Under the pieces are notes generated by a model. The model did no database searches and was not told the origin of the DNA. It saw nothing but the letters and a program-made list of their open reading frames with translations. Positions 9,146-16,954 of a stretch of DNA of 45,079 nucleotides are shown here, piece after piece; the stretch's first letter is position 1; each line of letters starts with the position of its first letter. This DNA comes from an uncultured Collinsella sp. GTDB taxonomy: Bacteria; Actinomycetota; Coriobacteriia; Coriobacteriales; Coriobacteriaceae. The DNA lies in assembly GCA_902470805.1 (NCBI GenBank), contig CABRHX010000018.1:1-45079 (forward strand), read 5' to 3'. The position numbers and the translations under genes are program-made.

Positions 9146-10009
9146 ATGTTCGGGTACATCTACAAGAAAGACGCCGCCGCTATCGCGGTTGTCCTGTGTC
9201 TTTGTCTGGGCGTGGGCAGTTTCTTCGATTATCAGATCTCGAGCGCGCTGTTCAACATCGGCAGCATGTACGGCCGCTTTATCGAGGCCGCTGGCGAGTT
9301 GCCGTTTGAGCTGACGGCGAGCATCGCGGGCGTTATGCTCGTGCGCGCGGTGCGTCCCGACTCCAGGGGCAGCAAATGGCTTGCCGCGCTCGGCATCCTC
9401 GTCAACGTTGGCCTGACCGGCTACGAGATCGTTTCGTCCCTGAGGGTTGGCGGTAAACTCATTGCGGCTCAGTTGGTGCTGACGTTTGTGCTGGTCATCG
9501 CTGCCAACCTTATCGTCTATCGCCTCACGCGCACGACCGAGCCCGACGATCTCACGCGCTGGGCGTTGATGGTGCTTGCCGTGTGGATCGCTCAGGCCAT
9601 CATCCTCAACGTGATCGTCAAGCCACTGTGGTCGCGCCCGCGCATGCGCGTGATCGAGGTCACGCCGGGGCTCAATTTTCAGCCGTGGTGGGTGATCGGC
9701 AATCCCGACAAGTGGACCTATATCGCCGCCGGCGTGATCAAGGACGGGTTCAAGTCGTTTGCGAGCGGACACACGGCGCATGCGGCGATCGGCCTTATGC
9801 TCGCCGGGCTTCCCGCGGCAGCCTTTAAGGAAAAACCGTCGCGTCGCCGCGTGATTTTTTGGGCGGCGGCTGTGATCGCGGCGCTCGTCGCCTTTGGGCG
9901 CATCGTGATCGGTGCGCACTTTTTGAGTGACGTGAGCTGCGGTTTTGCCCTGGTACTGGCACTTGAGTGCCTTGCCGCGCGCATTGCCTATCCCAACGGC
10001 GTACAATAG
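9146..10009 (+). CDS. PAP2-family membrane phosphatase
   Basis: 287 aa, several membrane helices. The three PAP2 phosphatase motifs are present in order: KPLWSRPR, SFASGHTAH and GRIVIGAHFLSDV, which supply the phosphate-binding Arg/Lys and the two catalytic His. The family removes phosphate from lipid phosphates or undecaprenyl pyrophosphate at the outer face of the membrane; the substrate here is not determined. GAAAGGAAAG precedes ATG 9146. It lies 45 nt before the next gene and may be cotranscribed with it. Confidence 0.88.
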   Translation: MFGYIYKKDAAAIAVVLCLCLGVGSFFDYQISSALFNIGSMYGRFIEAAGELPFELTASIAGVMLVRAVRPDSRGSKWLAALGILVNVGLTGYEIVSSLRVGGKLIAAQLVLTFVLVIAANLIVYRLTRTTEPDDLTRWALMVLAVWIAQAIILNVIVKPLWSRPRMRVIEVTPGLNFQPWWVIGNPDKWTYIAAGVIKDGFKSFASGHTAHAAIGLMLAGLPAAAFKEKPSRRRVIFWAAAVIAALVAFGRIVIGAHFLSDVSCGFALVLALECLAARIAYPNGVQ

Positions 10010-10054
10010 CTCCGTTTGAATCATCTGGCCGATACCCGGTAAGAGAGGATTGCC

Positions 10055-11080
10055 ATGCTCGCGTTTAACAACGATTATTCCCACGGCGCACATCCGGCAG
10101 TGCTGCAGGCGCTCGTCGACACCAATATGGAGCCGCAGCCCGGCTACGGTACCGATGCGCACACCGAGCGTGCCAAGCAGCTTATCCGTGAGGCCTGTCA
10201 GGCCCCCGATGCCGACGTGTTTTTTCTGGTGGGCGGCACGCAGGCCAACGCGACGGTGATCGACATGCTGCTTGCGCCCTACGAGGGCGTCGTTGCTGCC
10301 GAGACTGGCCACGTCGCCTGCCACGAGGCGGGCGCCATCGAGTTTGGCGGCCACAAGGTGCTCACCATCCCCGGCTACGAGGGCAAGATGCACGCCGAGG
10401 ACCTCGAGAACTATATCCAGGTGTTCTACGAAAACGAGAGCTACGAGCACACGGTGTTCCCGGGTGCCGTGTATGTGAGCCTATCGACCGAGTACGGCAC
10501 GCTGTACTCCAAGGCCGAGCTCGCGGCGATTCACGCGGTGTGCCAGAAGCGCGAGATTCCGCTGTTTGTGGATGGCGCCCGCCTGGCCTATGCGCTGGCG
10601 GCCGATGAGTGCGACATTACCCTGCCCGAGCTGGCGCAGCTGTGTGACGTGTTCTACATCGGCGGCACCAAGTGCGGCGCGCTTTGCGGCGAGGCCGTGG
10701 TGTTTTGCGGCATGCGCGCTCCGGCGCATCCCATTCCGCGCATTAAGCAGCACGGTGCGTTGCTGGCCAAGGGTCGCCTGACGGGCGTGCAGTTTGAGGC
10801 GCTCTTTACCGATGGCCTGTATTTTGAGATTGGTCGCCAGGCGATTGAGACCGCTCAGGCGCTTCGTCGCGTGCTGCACGAGCGCGGCTACCAGTTCTTC
10901 TTGGAGACGCCGACCAACCAGCAGTTCGTGATTCTGCCCAACGAGGACATGGCCCGCATTCGCGAGCATGCGGCGATCGAGTACTGGGAAAAGTACGACG
11001 AAACCCACACGGTGGTGCGTTTTTGCACCAGCTGGGCCACGACGCGGGAGGATATCGACGCGTTGGCGGCTGTCCTGTAG
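10055..11080 (+). CDS. Threonine aldolase-like PLP enzyme (beta-eliminating lyase family)
   Basis: 341 aa from ATG 10055, with AAGAGAGGA upstream. Fold-type I PLP enzyme of the aromatic amino acid beta-eliminating lyase/threonine aldolase group. FNNDYSHGAHPAVL and GYGTDAHTERA near the N-terminus, GGTQANATVID (cofactor phosphate site), FVDGARLAYAL (the Asp facing the pyridine ring) and YIGGTKCGAL (Lys forming the Schiff base) are all there. The usual reaction is cleavage of L-threonine or L-allo-threonine to glycine and acetaldehyde, in the cytoplasm. Exact substrate range is not readable. A strong terminator follows. Confidence 0.88.
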   Translation: MLAFNNDYSHGAHPAVLQALVDTNMEPQPGYGTDAHTERAKQLIREACQAPDADVFFLVGGTQANATVIDMLLAPYEGVVAAETGHVACHEAGAIEFGGHKVLTIPGYEGKMHAEDLENYIQVFYENESYEHTVFPGAVYVSLSTEYGTLYSKAELAAIHAVCQKREIPLFVDGARLAYALAADECDITLPELAQLCDVFYIGGTKCGALCGEAVVFCGMRAPAHPIPRIKQHGALLAKGRLTGVQFEALFTDGLYFEIGRQAIETAQALRRVLHERGYQFFLETPTNQQFVILPNEDMARIREHAAIEYWEKYDETHTVVRFCTSWATTREDIDALAAVL

Positions 11081-11098
11081 CCTGATGTAATGACGAGG

Positions 11099-11142
11099 GG
11101 CCGCCCTGCGCCTAAGCTTGGCGCAGGGCGGCCTTTGCTTTT
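11099..11142 (+). terminator. Strong rho-independent terminator
   Basis: GGCCGCCCTGCGCC (11099-11112) pairs perfectly over 14 bp with 11120-11133, with a 7-nt loop, followed by TTTGCTTTT. Confidence 0.92.
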
Positions 11143-11157
11143 GGGGAGAAGGGTTGT

Positions 11158-11748
11158 ATGACCGAGATGCCCGAGCCGACGATTCGCCTGGCGACGCCCG
11201 ATGATGCGCCGGCGTTGCTTGCCATCTATGAGCCGTATGTGCGCCAGACGGCGATTACCTGCGAATATGAGGTGCCGAGCGTTGAGGAGTTCACCGGGCG
11301 CATCGAGCGCACGCTCAAGCGCTATCCGTATCTGGTGATGGAGCTGAACGGGCGTCCGGTAGGCTATGCCTATGTGAGTCCGCTCAACAGCCGCGAGGCA
11401 TACGACTGGTCGGTCGAGACATCGATCTACCTGGCGCGTGATGTGCGCCACGGCGGGCTGGGCCGCAAGCTGCATGACGCGCTTAAGCAATGCCTGATCG
11501 CGATGGGTATCACCAACATGTGCGCCCTCATCGCCGTGCCGCACGACAAGGACGATGAGTACCTGACGCACAACAGCCAGGACTTCCATGCCCATATGGG
11601 GTATCGCCTGGTGGGCGCCTTTGACCGCTGCGCCCAAAAGTTCGGCCGCTGGTACGACATGTGCTGGATGGAGTTGGTCCTAGCCGAGCGCGTCCCCAAC
11701 CAACCCAAACCAACCTGGTTCCCCGACCTCCCCAAACCTACCATTTAG
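11158..11748 (+). CDS. GNAT acetyltransferase, phosphinothricin/methionine-sulfoximine type
   Basis: 196 aa from ATG 11158, with GGAGAAGG upstream. The order IRLATPDDAPALLAIYEPYV, TAITCEYEVPS, RYPYLVMELNGRPVGYAYVSP and HGGLGRKLHDAL is that of the Pat/MnaT branch of GNAT enzymes, which N-acetylate amino acid analogues with acetyl-CoA; the RHGGLGRKL stretch is the acetyl-CoA loop. In place of the usual GF, HAHMGYRLVGAFDRCAQKFGRW follows near the end. The last codons and stop lie within a dispersed palindromic repeat (11735-11771), so the Pro/Lys-rich tail may be partly repeat-derived. Confidence 0.85.
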   Translation: MTEMPEPTIRLATPDDAPALLAIYEPYVRQTAITCEYEVPSVEEFTGRIERTLKRYPYLVMELNGRPVGYAYVSPLNSREAYDWSVETSIYLARDVRHGGLGRKLHDALKQCLIAMGITNMCALIAVPHDKDDEYLTHNSQDFHAHMGYRLVGAFDRCAQKFGRWYDMCWMELVLAERVPNQPKPTWFPDLPKPTI

Positions 11749-11771
11749 GGACAGGTTTATTTTGGCAGGTT
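11735..11771. repeat. GGGACAG-loop palindromic repeat, copy 1
   Basis: Arms AACCTACC (11735) and GGCAGGTT (ending 11771) surround GGGACAGGTTTATTTTGGC. The same 19-mer occurs at 29059-29077. It lies between two convergent genes and may serve as a bidirectional terminator. Confidence 0.7.
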
Positions 11772-12492
11772 AGCCGATGGGCTCGGTGTATTTGGCACGG
11801 TCGGTGCGCTGGATGCGCTTGGAGACATGGAGCGGTCGGCCGTCGGTGTCGTACACGTAGTCGGTGATCAGGATCAGCGCCTGCCCGCGCCCAACGTTGA
11901 GCAAAAACGCCTCGTTTTGCGAGGCATAGCACACCTCAAAGGTCTTATGTCCCTGTGCCGGCGCGCGATGGAATTCCTGGCGCAGCGTGGCGTAGAGCGA
12001 ACCGTTGATATCGCGATCGATGAGTGCTTCAAAGCTCGGTGGTAGATAGGTGGTCTCCAGGCACAGCGGCGCATCGTCCAGATAACGCAGGCGGACAAGT
12101 TTGACGAGCTTGCTGCCCACGGCGACATCGAAGAACTTGGCCGCATTGCCCGCGGCCTTGGCAAAGCCCGAGTCCACCGTGCGCGTGGTGGGCTTCATAC
12201 CCTGACCCTGGACCTGTGTCGTGTAGCTCGAAAACACCAGGTTGTTCTCGTGGAGCGCCGGCGTGTCGGCCACAAAGGCGCCACGCCCGCGCTCGGTGCG
12301 CACCAGGCCCTCGTCAACGAGCACCTTAAGGGCGTGGCGTACGGTGCTACGCGACAGCCCCGATTCGTCCATGAGTTCCATCTCGGACGGCAGCTTGTCT
12401 CCGCGCGCGTAGGTGCCGGAGGCGATGCGGTCGCGCAGCATGCCCGCCAAGCGCTCGTATTGGGTCAGTCTCTTTTTAGATGAAGCGTTCAT
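11770..12492 (-). CDS. GntR/HutC-type transcriptional regulator (regulator A)
   Basis: 240 aa. The N-terminal winged helix (about residues 10-75) has KLPSEMELMDESGLSRSTVRHALKVLVDEGL and RTERGRGAFV. The C-terminal UTRA effector domain (about 95-235) usually binds a phosphorylated sugar or amino-sugar. It is divergent from the SIS-domain gene at 12698 with 205 nt between them, the usual layout for a local regulator. Two near-identical 18-bp sites in that gap (12503-12520, 12642-12659) are candidate operators, one next to each gene. Effector is inferred to be the substrate of the neighbouring deglycase-like protein. Confidence 0.9.
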   Translation of the reverse strand: MNASSKKRLTQYERLAGMLRDRIASGTYARGDKLPSEMELMDESGLSRSTVRHALKVLVDEGLVRTERGRGAFVADTPALHENNLVFSSYTTQVQGQGMKPTTRTVDSGFAKAAGNAAKFFDVAVGSKLVKLVRLRYLDDAPLCLETTYLPPSFEALIDRDINGSLYATLRQEFHRAPAQGHKTFEVCYASQNEAFLLNVGRGQALILITDYVYDTDGRPLHVSKRIQRTDRAKYTEPIG

Positions 12493-12502
12493 GCGATCAA
12501 CC

Positions 12503-12520
12503 TGTATCTAACCTGTATGC
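12503..12520. promoter_or_regulatory. Putative regulator A operator, site 1
   Basis: TGTATCTAACCTGTATGC, 10 nt upstream of the regulator gene's start. It matches site 2 at 16 of 18 positions. TGTAT recurs 11 nt apart within the site. Confidence 0.6.
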
Positions 12521-12641
12521 GTATCTAATCAAGCATGTATTCAATACAACAACAAAACCGCTGGTATCAAGTTATCGAAAACCGTATCAGCAAATTTTTT
12601 AAGACAAATATAGCATACAACTAGTCGACATAACCAAAACA

Positions 12642-12659
12642 TGTATGTAACTTGTATGC
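12642..12659. promoter_or_regulatory. Putative regulator A operator, site 2
   Basis: TGTATGTAACTTGTATGC, about 38 nt upstream of the SIS gene start at 12698. Duplicate of site 1; the position suits repression of the SIS gene. Confidence 0.6.
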
Positions 12660-12697
12660 CATCGAGAGCATCAAACGAGAAGAAAGGCTGATGCACG

Positions 12698-13690
12698 ATG
12701 ACTACTCAGGAACAGGTTAAGGACGTCGTCTCCCAGGTTTTGGCCGACAAGGCAGACAAGGGCAGCATCAAGCGCGTCGTGTGGATTGGCGCCGGCGGAT
12801 CCAACGGCGGCAACTATCCTGCCCAGTACTTTATGGAGCACGAGGCCACGCAGGTCGTGAGCTCCAGCTACACCAGCAATGAGTTCGTGCACGCCACCCC
12901 GGCCTACGTCAACGAGAACACCCTGGCCGTCGTCGTGTCCATGCGCGGCACCAAGGAGACCATCGTCGCCGCCCAGGTCGCCAAGGACCACGGCGCCAGC
13001 ACCATCGCCATCTATGTCGACGAGTCCGGCCTCACCGAGGTCTGCGACTACAAGATCCAGTATGACAGCCTGGCCGTCGACGAGTCTTGCATGGGCCGTA
13101 CCAACTCCGCCGTCGTGACCATGATCGCCATGGAGCTTACGCAGCAGACCGAGGGCTATGCCGAGTACGAGACCGCTATGGCCGCCTTCGACCTGGTTGA
13201 CCCCATCTATCGCAAGGCCGTCGAGTACACCCGTCCGCTCGCCGCCAAGTGGGCCGAGCAAAACGCCGACAAGCCCTGCATCAACGTGATGGCTCAGGGT
13301 CCGCTCTTTGGTGCCGCCTACGTCTTTAGCATCTGCAACGTGCAGGAGATGCTGCAGATCGACTCCTGCACCATCAACACCTGCGACTTCTTCCACGGCC
13401 CCTTCGAGATCCTGGACAAGCGCACCTCGCTGTTCCAGCTCATCAGCGTCGGCCGCAGCCGCTGCAACGACGAGCGCGGCATCCGCTTCGTCAACCAGTA
13501 CGGTGGCGAGCGCGTCTATCAGCTCGACGCCAAGGAGCTCGGCCTCAACGACATCAAGGACAGCGTGAGCGAGTACTTCAATCACCTGATCTTTGCCCCG
13601 ATCCTCAACAACGTGTACATGCGTGCGCTCTCTGCCGTCACCCACAAGGACTACATGACGCGCCGCTACATGTGGAAGCTGGACTACTAG
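12698..13690 (+). CDS. SIS-domain sugar isomerase, fructosamine deglycase-like (paralogue 1)
   Basis: 330 aa with two SIS domains. WIGAGGSNGGNYPAQYF (about 29-45) and VVVSMRGTKETIVAAQ (about 78-93) are the sugar-phosphate loops, and DFFHGPFEIL in the second half matches the FrlB/GfrE/GfrF signature. The ending RRYMWKLDY is shared with paralogue 2. Such proteins split fructoselysine-6-phosphate, glucoselysine-6-phosphate or related Amadori products into glucose-6-phosphate and an amino acid, without metal or cofactor. The exact substrate is unknown; a GlmS-like isomerase role is possible. GAAAGG lies 10 nt before ATG 12698. Confidence 0.82.
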   Translation: MTTQEQVKDVVSQVLADKADKGSIKRVVWIGAGGSNGGNYPAQYFMEHEATQVVSSSYTSNEFVHATPAYVNENTLAVVVSMRGTKETIVAAQVAKDHGASTIAIYVDESGLTEVCDYKIQYDSLAVDESCMGRTNSAVVTMIAMELTQQTEGYAEYETAMAAFDLVDPIYRKAVEYTRPLAAKWAEQNADKPCINVMAQGPLFGAAYVFSICNVQEMLQIDSCTINTCDFFHGPFEILDKRTSLFQLISVGRSRCNDERGIRFVNQYGGERVYQLDAKELGLNDIKDSVSEYFNHLIFAPILNNVYMRALSAVTHKDYMTRRYMWKLDY

Positions 13691-13729
13691 GGGATAGAGC
13701 GGCCTAACAGCTCGATGTCCTCATAAGTT

Positions 13730-13788
13730 GCGGTGGAATAGTTCCTGCTTGGGGGCTTGAAGCCTCTATTTAGGAACTATTTCACCGC
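13730..13788. repeat. Long intergenic inverted repeat
   Basis: GCGGTGGAATAGTTCCT (13730-13746) pairs with AGGAACTATTTCACCGC (13772-13788), 16 of 17 positions. A smaller GGCTT/AAGCC hairpin sits in the loop. It lies 39 nt after the SIS gene stop, and may stabilise or end that transcript. Confidence 0.75.
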
Positions 13789-13865
13789 TACCGCCCAGTA
13801 ATCCGCTGGGGGCGGAGGAAAACGGATCACTTATCCGCTCGCCGATTTGTGTCTTGAAAAATGTA

Positions 13866-13882
13866 TATAACGACTATAACGT
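13866..13882. promoter_or_regulatory. Putative promoter/operator of the EamA gene (regulator B type)
   Basis: TATAACG occurs twice, at 13866 and 13875, and the second copy reads TATAACGT. A TTGAAA lies at 13854-13859. The 8-mer TATAACGT/ACGTTATA also appears in front of the PTS operon (15151) and of the GntR gene (21219), suggesting one regulator. Confidence 0.45.
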
Positions 13883-13921
13883 AGTACGAAACATATTGGA
13901 AACAATACCGAGGAGGCTGCG

Positions 13922-15004
13922 TTGAAGAAGAGCAATCTGGGCTATGTGCTGGTGCTGATCGCCGCGCTTATGTGGGGCAGCATCGGAATCTTTGTAAACG
14001 GCATCTCGGCCATGGGCGTTTCGTCCCAGAGCATGGCTGCCTTTCGCTTGTTGGTCGGAGCGCTTATCTTGGCGCCGGTCCTGATGTTTATGGGCTGCCG
14101 TCCGGGTGAGGGGTCTACCGTGGCTCAGGGTCCGCTGGCCCTGTTCAAGGCAAGCCCTAAAGAGCTTGTTCCTTGTGCGCTTGTTGGCATCGTCGGTTTG
14201 GCCGCCGCTAACACCTGCTATTACGAGTGCATGGGCGAGGTGGGCATGTCCACGGCCTCGGTGCTGCTCTACACCTCGCCGGTGTTTGGCGTCATGCTCG
14301 GCCGCGTGCTTTATCGCGAGGACGTGACCCCCAACAAGCTCGTTGCCATTGTCTTTAACATCGTAGGCTGCGTGCTTGCAGTGACCAATGGCGACCTTTC
14401 CGGTTTTCATTTTTCGGTTTGGGGCGTCACGTCGGGCGTGATTGCAGGCCTTTGTGGTGCGTCGCTCGCGGTGTTTAGCCGAATAGCAACCAAGACGGTC
14501 CACCCGCTGGCTGTCACGTTTTGGGGCTTTGTTTTTGGCGGTGCGGTTATGGCAGCTATCGCGGCTCCGTGGCCGGATGTCGCCGCGGCAATGTCGCCAC
14601 AGCTGCTGCTGCTGTTCCTTGGCTTTGGACTCATCCCCACAGCCGTTGCTTACATCTTATATATGCAGGGTCTGTCCATGGGGCTCGAGACATCGAAAGT
14701 TCCCGTCGTAATGTCTTTCGAGACGGTCGTCACCGTACTGGTGGGCATTGGTGTCTACGCCGAGCCCGCCGGCGCGATTAAAGTCCTGGGCATCGTGTTG
14801 GTGCTCGCGTCCATCCTGATTATGAACACCGACTTCTCCAAGCTGCGCAACAGTGTGTTTGTCGGTCATGTCATTGAGAGCATGACCTTTAAGCCCAACG
14901 CGTGGTGGACCGAAAAATCTCAGGACATGGATCTGTTTAAAGAACGCACCGGCATTGCGCTGGAACCCACCGTACAGGAAAGCCCCTGGTACTTCGTGCG
15001 ATAG
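13922..15004 (+). CDS. EamA/DMT-family permease with long C-terminal tail
   Basis: 360 aa from TTG 13922, chosen because GAGGAGG lies 7 nt before it. Two EamA repeats give about ten membrane helices (ALMWGSIGIFVNGI; later FGLIPTAVAYILYMQGL). The family exports or imports metabolites such as amino acids. About 50 extra residues follow the last helix (SKLRNSVFVGHVIE to SPWYFVR), which is unusual, since DMT proteins normally stop near 300 aa. It sits between a deglycase-like gene and the PTS operon with a shared operator motif. Exporting the amino acid released by deglycation is an attractive but untested role. Confidence 0.82.
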   Translation: MKKSNLGYVLVLIAALMWGSIGIFVNGISAMGVSSQSMAAFRLLVGALILAPVLMFMGCRPGEGSTVAQGPLALFKASPKELVPCALVGIVGLAAANTCYYECMGEVGMSTASVLLYTSPVFGVMLGRVLYREDVTPNKLVAIVFNIVGCVLAVTNGDLSGFHFSVWGVTSGVIAGLCGASLAVFSRIATKTVHPLAVTFWGFVFGGAVMAAIAAPWPDVAAAMSPQLLLLFLGFGLIPTAVAYILYMQGLSMGLETSKVPVVMSFETVVTVLVGIGVYAEPAGAIKVLGIVLVLASILIMNTDFSKLRNSVFVGHVIESMTFKPNAWWTEKSQDMDLFKERTGIALEPTVQESPWYFVR

Positions 15005-15150
15005 GGGATTGCGCGCAGGGTCTGACCTGGGGTTATCCAGCTAGCGCCGGCCTACCCAGCCCAACGTTTCGAGTACGTTAAACCCGTCAACGGTCGATTT
15101 TCACCCGCGAACGGTCTTTATACTAATTAGCAATATAAGCAACGTATAAG

Positions 15151-15160
15151 ACGTTATAAT
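15151..15160 (+). promoter_or_regulatory. PTS operon -10 box overlapping a putative operator
   Basis: ACGTTATAAT includes a perfect TATAAT (15155-15160) overlapped by the ACGTTATA motif shared with 13875 and 21219. ACGTATAAG lies directly upstream (15142-15150). No clear -35 is visible. GGAGGAGG precedes the gene. Confidence 0.5.
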
Positions 15161-15186
15161 GACCATAACGAAAAGGAGGAGGCAAG

Positions 15187-16110
15187 ATGAATCAGATCAT
15201 TCTCGCATCTCATGGCGGCCTGGCCGCAGGCGCCAAAGACACGCTCGAGATGGTTCTCGGCGACGTGTCGAACGTCCACGTCGTGTCGCTTGCTCGTGAC
15301 GACAAGGAGCCCATCACCAATAAGGTTGAGGCTATGATCGCCACGTTCAACGCGGACGACACCGTCTATGTGCTGACCGATATGCTCGGCAGCTCGGTCA
15401 ACAACAACATGGTCGAGCTTTCCAAGAACGGCACGAAGTTCACGGTTGTCAGCGGTTTCAACATCCCGTTGGCGCTCACGCTTGCTATGAGCCCCGCCCC
15501 CGTCAAGGGCGCCGAGCTCGCGGCCCTCATCAACGAGGCCCGCACCGGTCTGACCAATCCCAACGCACCGGTCGAGGCCGCCGCGGCTCCCGCCAAGAAG
15601 GCCAAGGCGTCCCGTCACAGCTCCGGTCCCGCCAAGATCGTCCTCGCACGTCTTGACTACCGTCTGCTGCACGGCCAGGTCGTCTTTACCTGGACCACCA
15701 AGGTTCAGGCCGAGCGCATCATCGTCGTCGACAACGCCGCCGCCAACGATGACATCAAGAAGGGCGCTCTTAAGCTGGCCAAGCCCCAGGGCGTGCGCCT
15801 GAACGTCTTCACCGTCGAGCGTGCCCTCGCCAAGATGGACAAGCTCAACACCCTCGGCGAGCGCGTCATGTTCGTCTTTGGCAACACTGCCGAGATGCTG
15901 CAGTTCTGCCAGGGCTACAAGCTCGACGCCATCAACCTGGGCGCCACCGCCAACCACGACGGTGCCGATCAGGTCGGCGGCAAGGACAGCTCCGTCTTTC
16001 TCGACGCCACCCAGAAGGCCGACGTCAATCAGCTGCTCGACATGGGCATCAAGCTCTATGTTCAGCAGACCCCTACGTATCAGAGCGTCGACATCGACGC
16101 CAAGCTGTAA
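15187..16110 (+). CDS. PTS mannose-family EIIA-EIIB fusion
   Basis: 307 aa. The EIIA domain (about 1-125) starts IILASHGGLAAG, with His9 as the phosphorylation site. An Ala/Lys/Pro linker (about 128-147) leads to the EIIB domain (about 150-307) with ARLDYRLLHGQV, phosphorylated at His162. Together they relay phosphate from HPr to the incoming sugar at the membrane EIIC/EIID pair. Order EIIAB-EIIC-EIID with SIS deglycases alongside resembles the gfr system for glucoselysine and fructoselysine, where EIIA and EIIB are separate. AAGGAGGAGG precedes ATG 15187. Confidence 0.93.
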   Translation: MNQIILASHGGLAAGAKDTLEMVLGDVSNVHVVSLARDDKEPITNKVEAMIATFNADDTVYVLTDMLGSSVNNNMVELSKNGTKFTVVSGFNIPLALTLAMSPAPVKGAELAALINEARTGLTNPNAPVEAAAAPAKKAKASRHSSGPAKIVLARLDYRLLHGQVVFTWTTKVQAERIIVVDNAAANDDIKKGALKLAKPQGVRLNVFTVERALAKMDKLNTLGERVMFVFGNTAEMLQFCQGYKLDAINLGATANHDGADQVGGKDSSVFLDATQKADVNQLLDMGIKLYVQQTPTYQSVDIDAKL

Positions 16111-16146
16111 TCAACCAGGCTTTTGCCTGACTGAAAGGAGAAGGGT

Positions 16147-16941
16147 ATGAATACGTTCATCAGTGCGGTGCTCGTCGGCCTCGTCGGCGTGTTCTGCATG
16201 TGGGACTCCCGCCTGCTCGGTCGTCTTAACTTCGAGCAGCCCCTCGTTGGCGCTACGCTCGTCGGTCTGCTGCTGGGCGATGTGCCCACCGGCCTTGCCG
16301 TCGGTGCCGCCGTCGAGCTCGTGTCCATGGGCCTGGTGCAGGTCGGCGCCGCCGTTCCGCCCGATATGGTCCTGGGCGGCATCGTGGCCGCTGCCTTTGC
16401 GTGCCTGACCGATGCTTCCGCCGAGACCGCCATGACGATCGCCATCCCGGTCGCCGTCCTGGGTCAGCTTCTCGGCATCGTGTTCCGTTCCATCATCGCC
16501 GCCCTCACCCATGTGGCAGATAGCGCGATCGATAACGGAAAGTTCAAGACCGCCTACCGTATGCACATCTGCGCCGGCTCCGGTCTGTACGCCGTCATGT
16601 ACTTCCTGCCGATCTTCCTCGCCGTTTTTGTTGGCACCGACCTGGTTCAGGCCATCGTCAACATGGTTCCCGAGTGGCTGTCCACTGGTCTTAACGTTTC
16701 GACCAAGATCATGACCGCCTACGGCTTGGCCCTGCTGCTCACCATGATGATCAAGAAGGGTATGACTCCGTTCCTGTTCATCGGTTTCCTGCTCGCCGCT
16801 TACCTCAACCTGTCCGTCATCGCGGTCGCTCTGATCGGTGTGTGCCTGGCTGTCGTCTTCATGGGCTTCAAGTTCAACGGTTCCCATGCAGCCGCCGGTG
16901 TCGATTCCGACTACGATCCGCTCGAAGACGACGAAGACTAA
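16147..16941 (+). CDS. PTS mannose/sorbose-family EIIC
   Basis: 264 aa membrane protein with hydrophobic segments throughout. FEQPLVGATLVGLLLGD, GLAVGAAVELVSMGLVQVGAAVPPD and GGIVAAAFA are typical of the EIIC that forms the sugar channel with EIID. AAAGGAG precedes ATG 16147, 36 nt after the EIIAB stop. The acidic C-terminus (DSDYDPLEDDED) is cytoplasmic. It is one operon with 15187 and 16955. Confidence 0.93.
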   Translation: MNTFISAVLVGLVGVFCMWDSRLLGRLNFEQPLVGATLVGLLLGDVPTGLAVGAAVELVSMGLVQVGAAVPPDMVLGGIVAAAFACLTDASAETAMTIAIPVAVLGQLLGIVFRSIIAALTHVADSAIDNGKFKTAYRMHICAGSGLYAVMYFLPIFLAVFVGTDLVQAIVNMVPEWLSTGLNVSTKIMTAYGLALLLTMMIKKGMTPFLFIGFLLAAYLNLSVIAVALIGVCLAVVFMGFKFNGSHAAAGVDSDYDPLEDDED

Positions 16942-16954
16942 GGAGGAACACACT

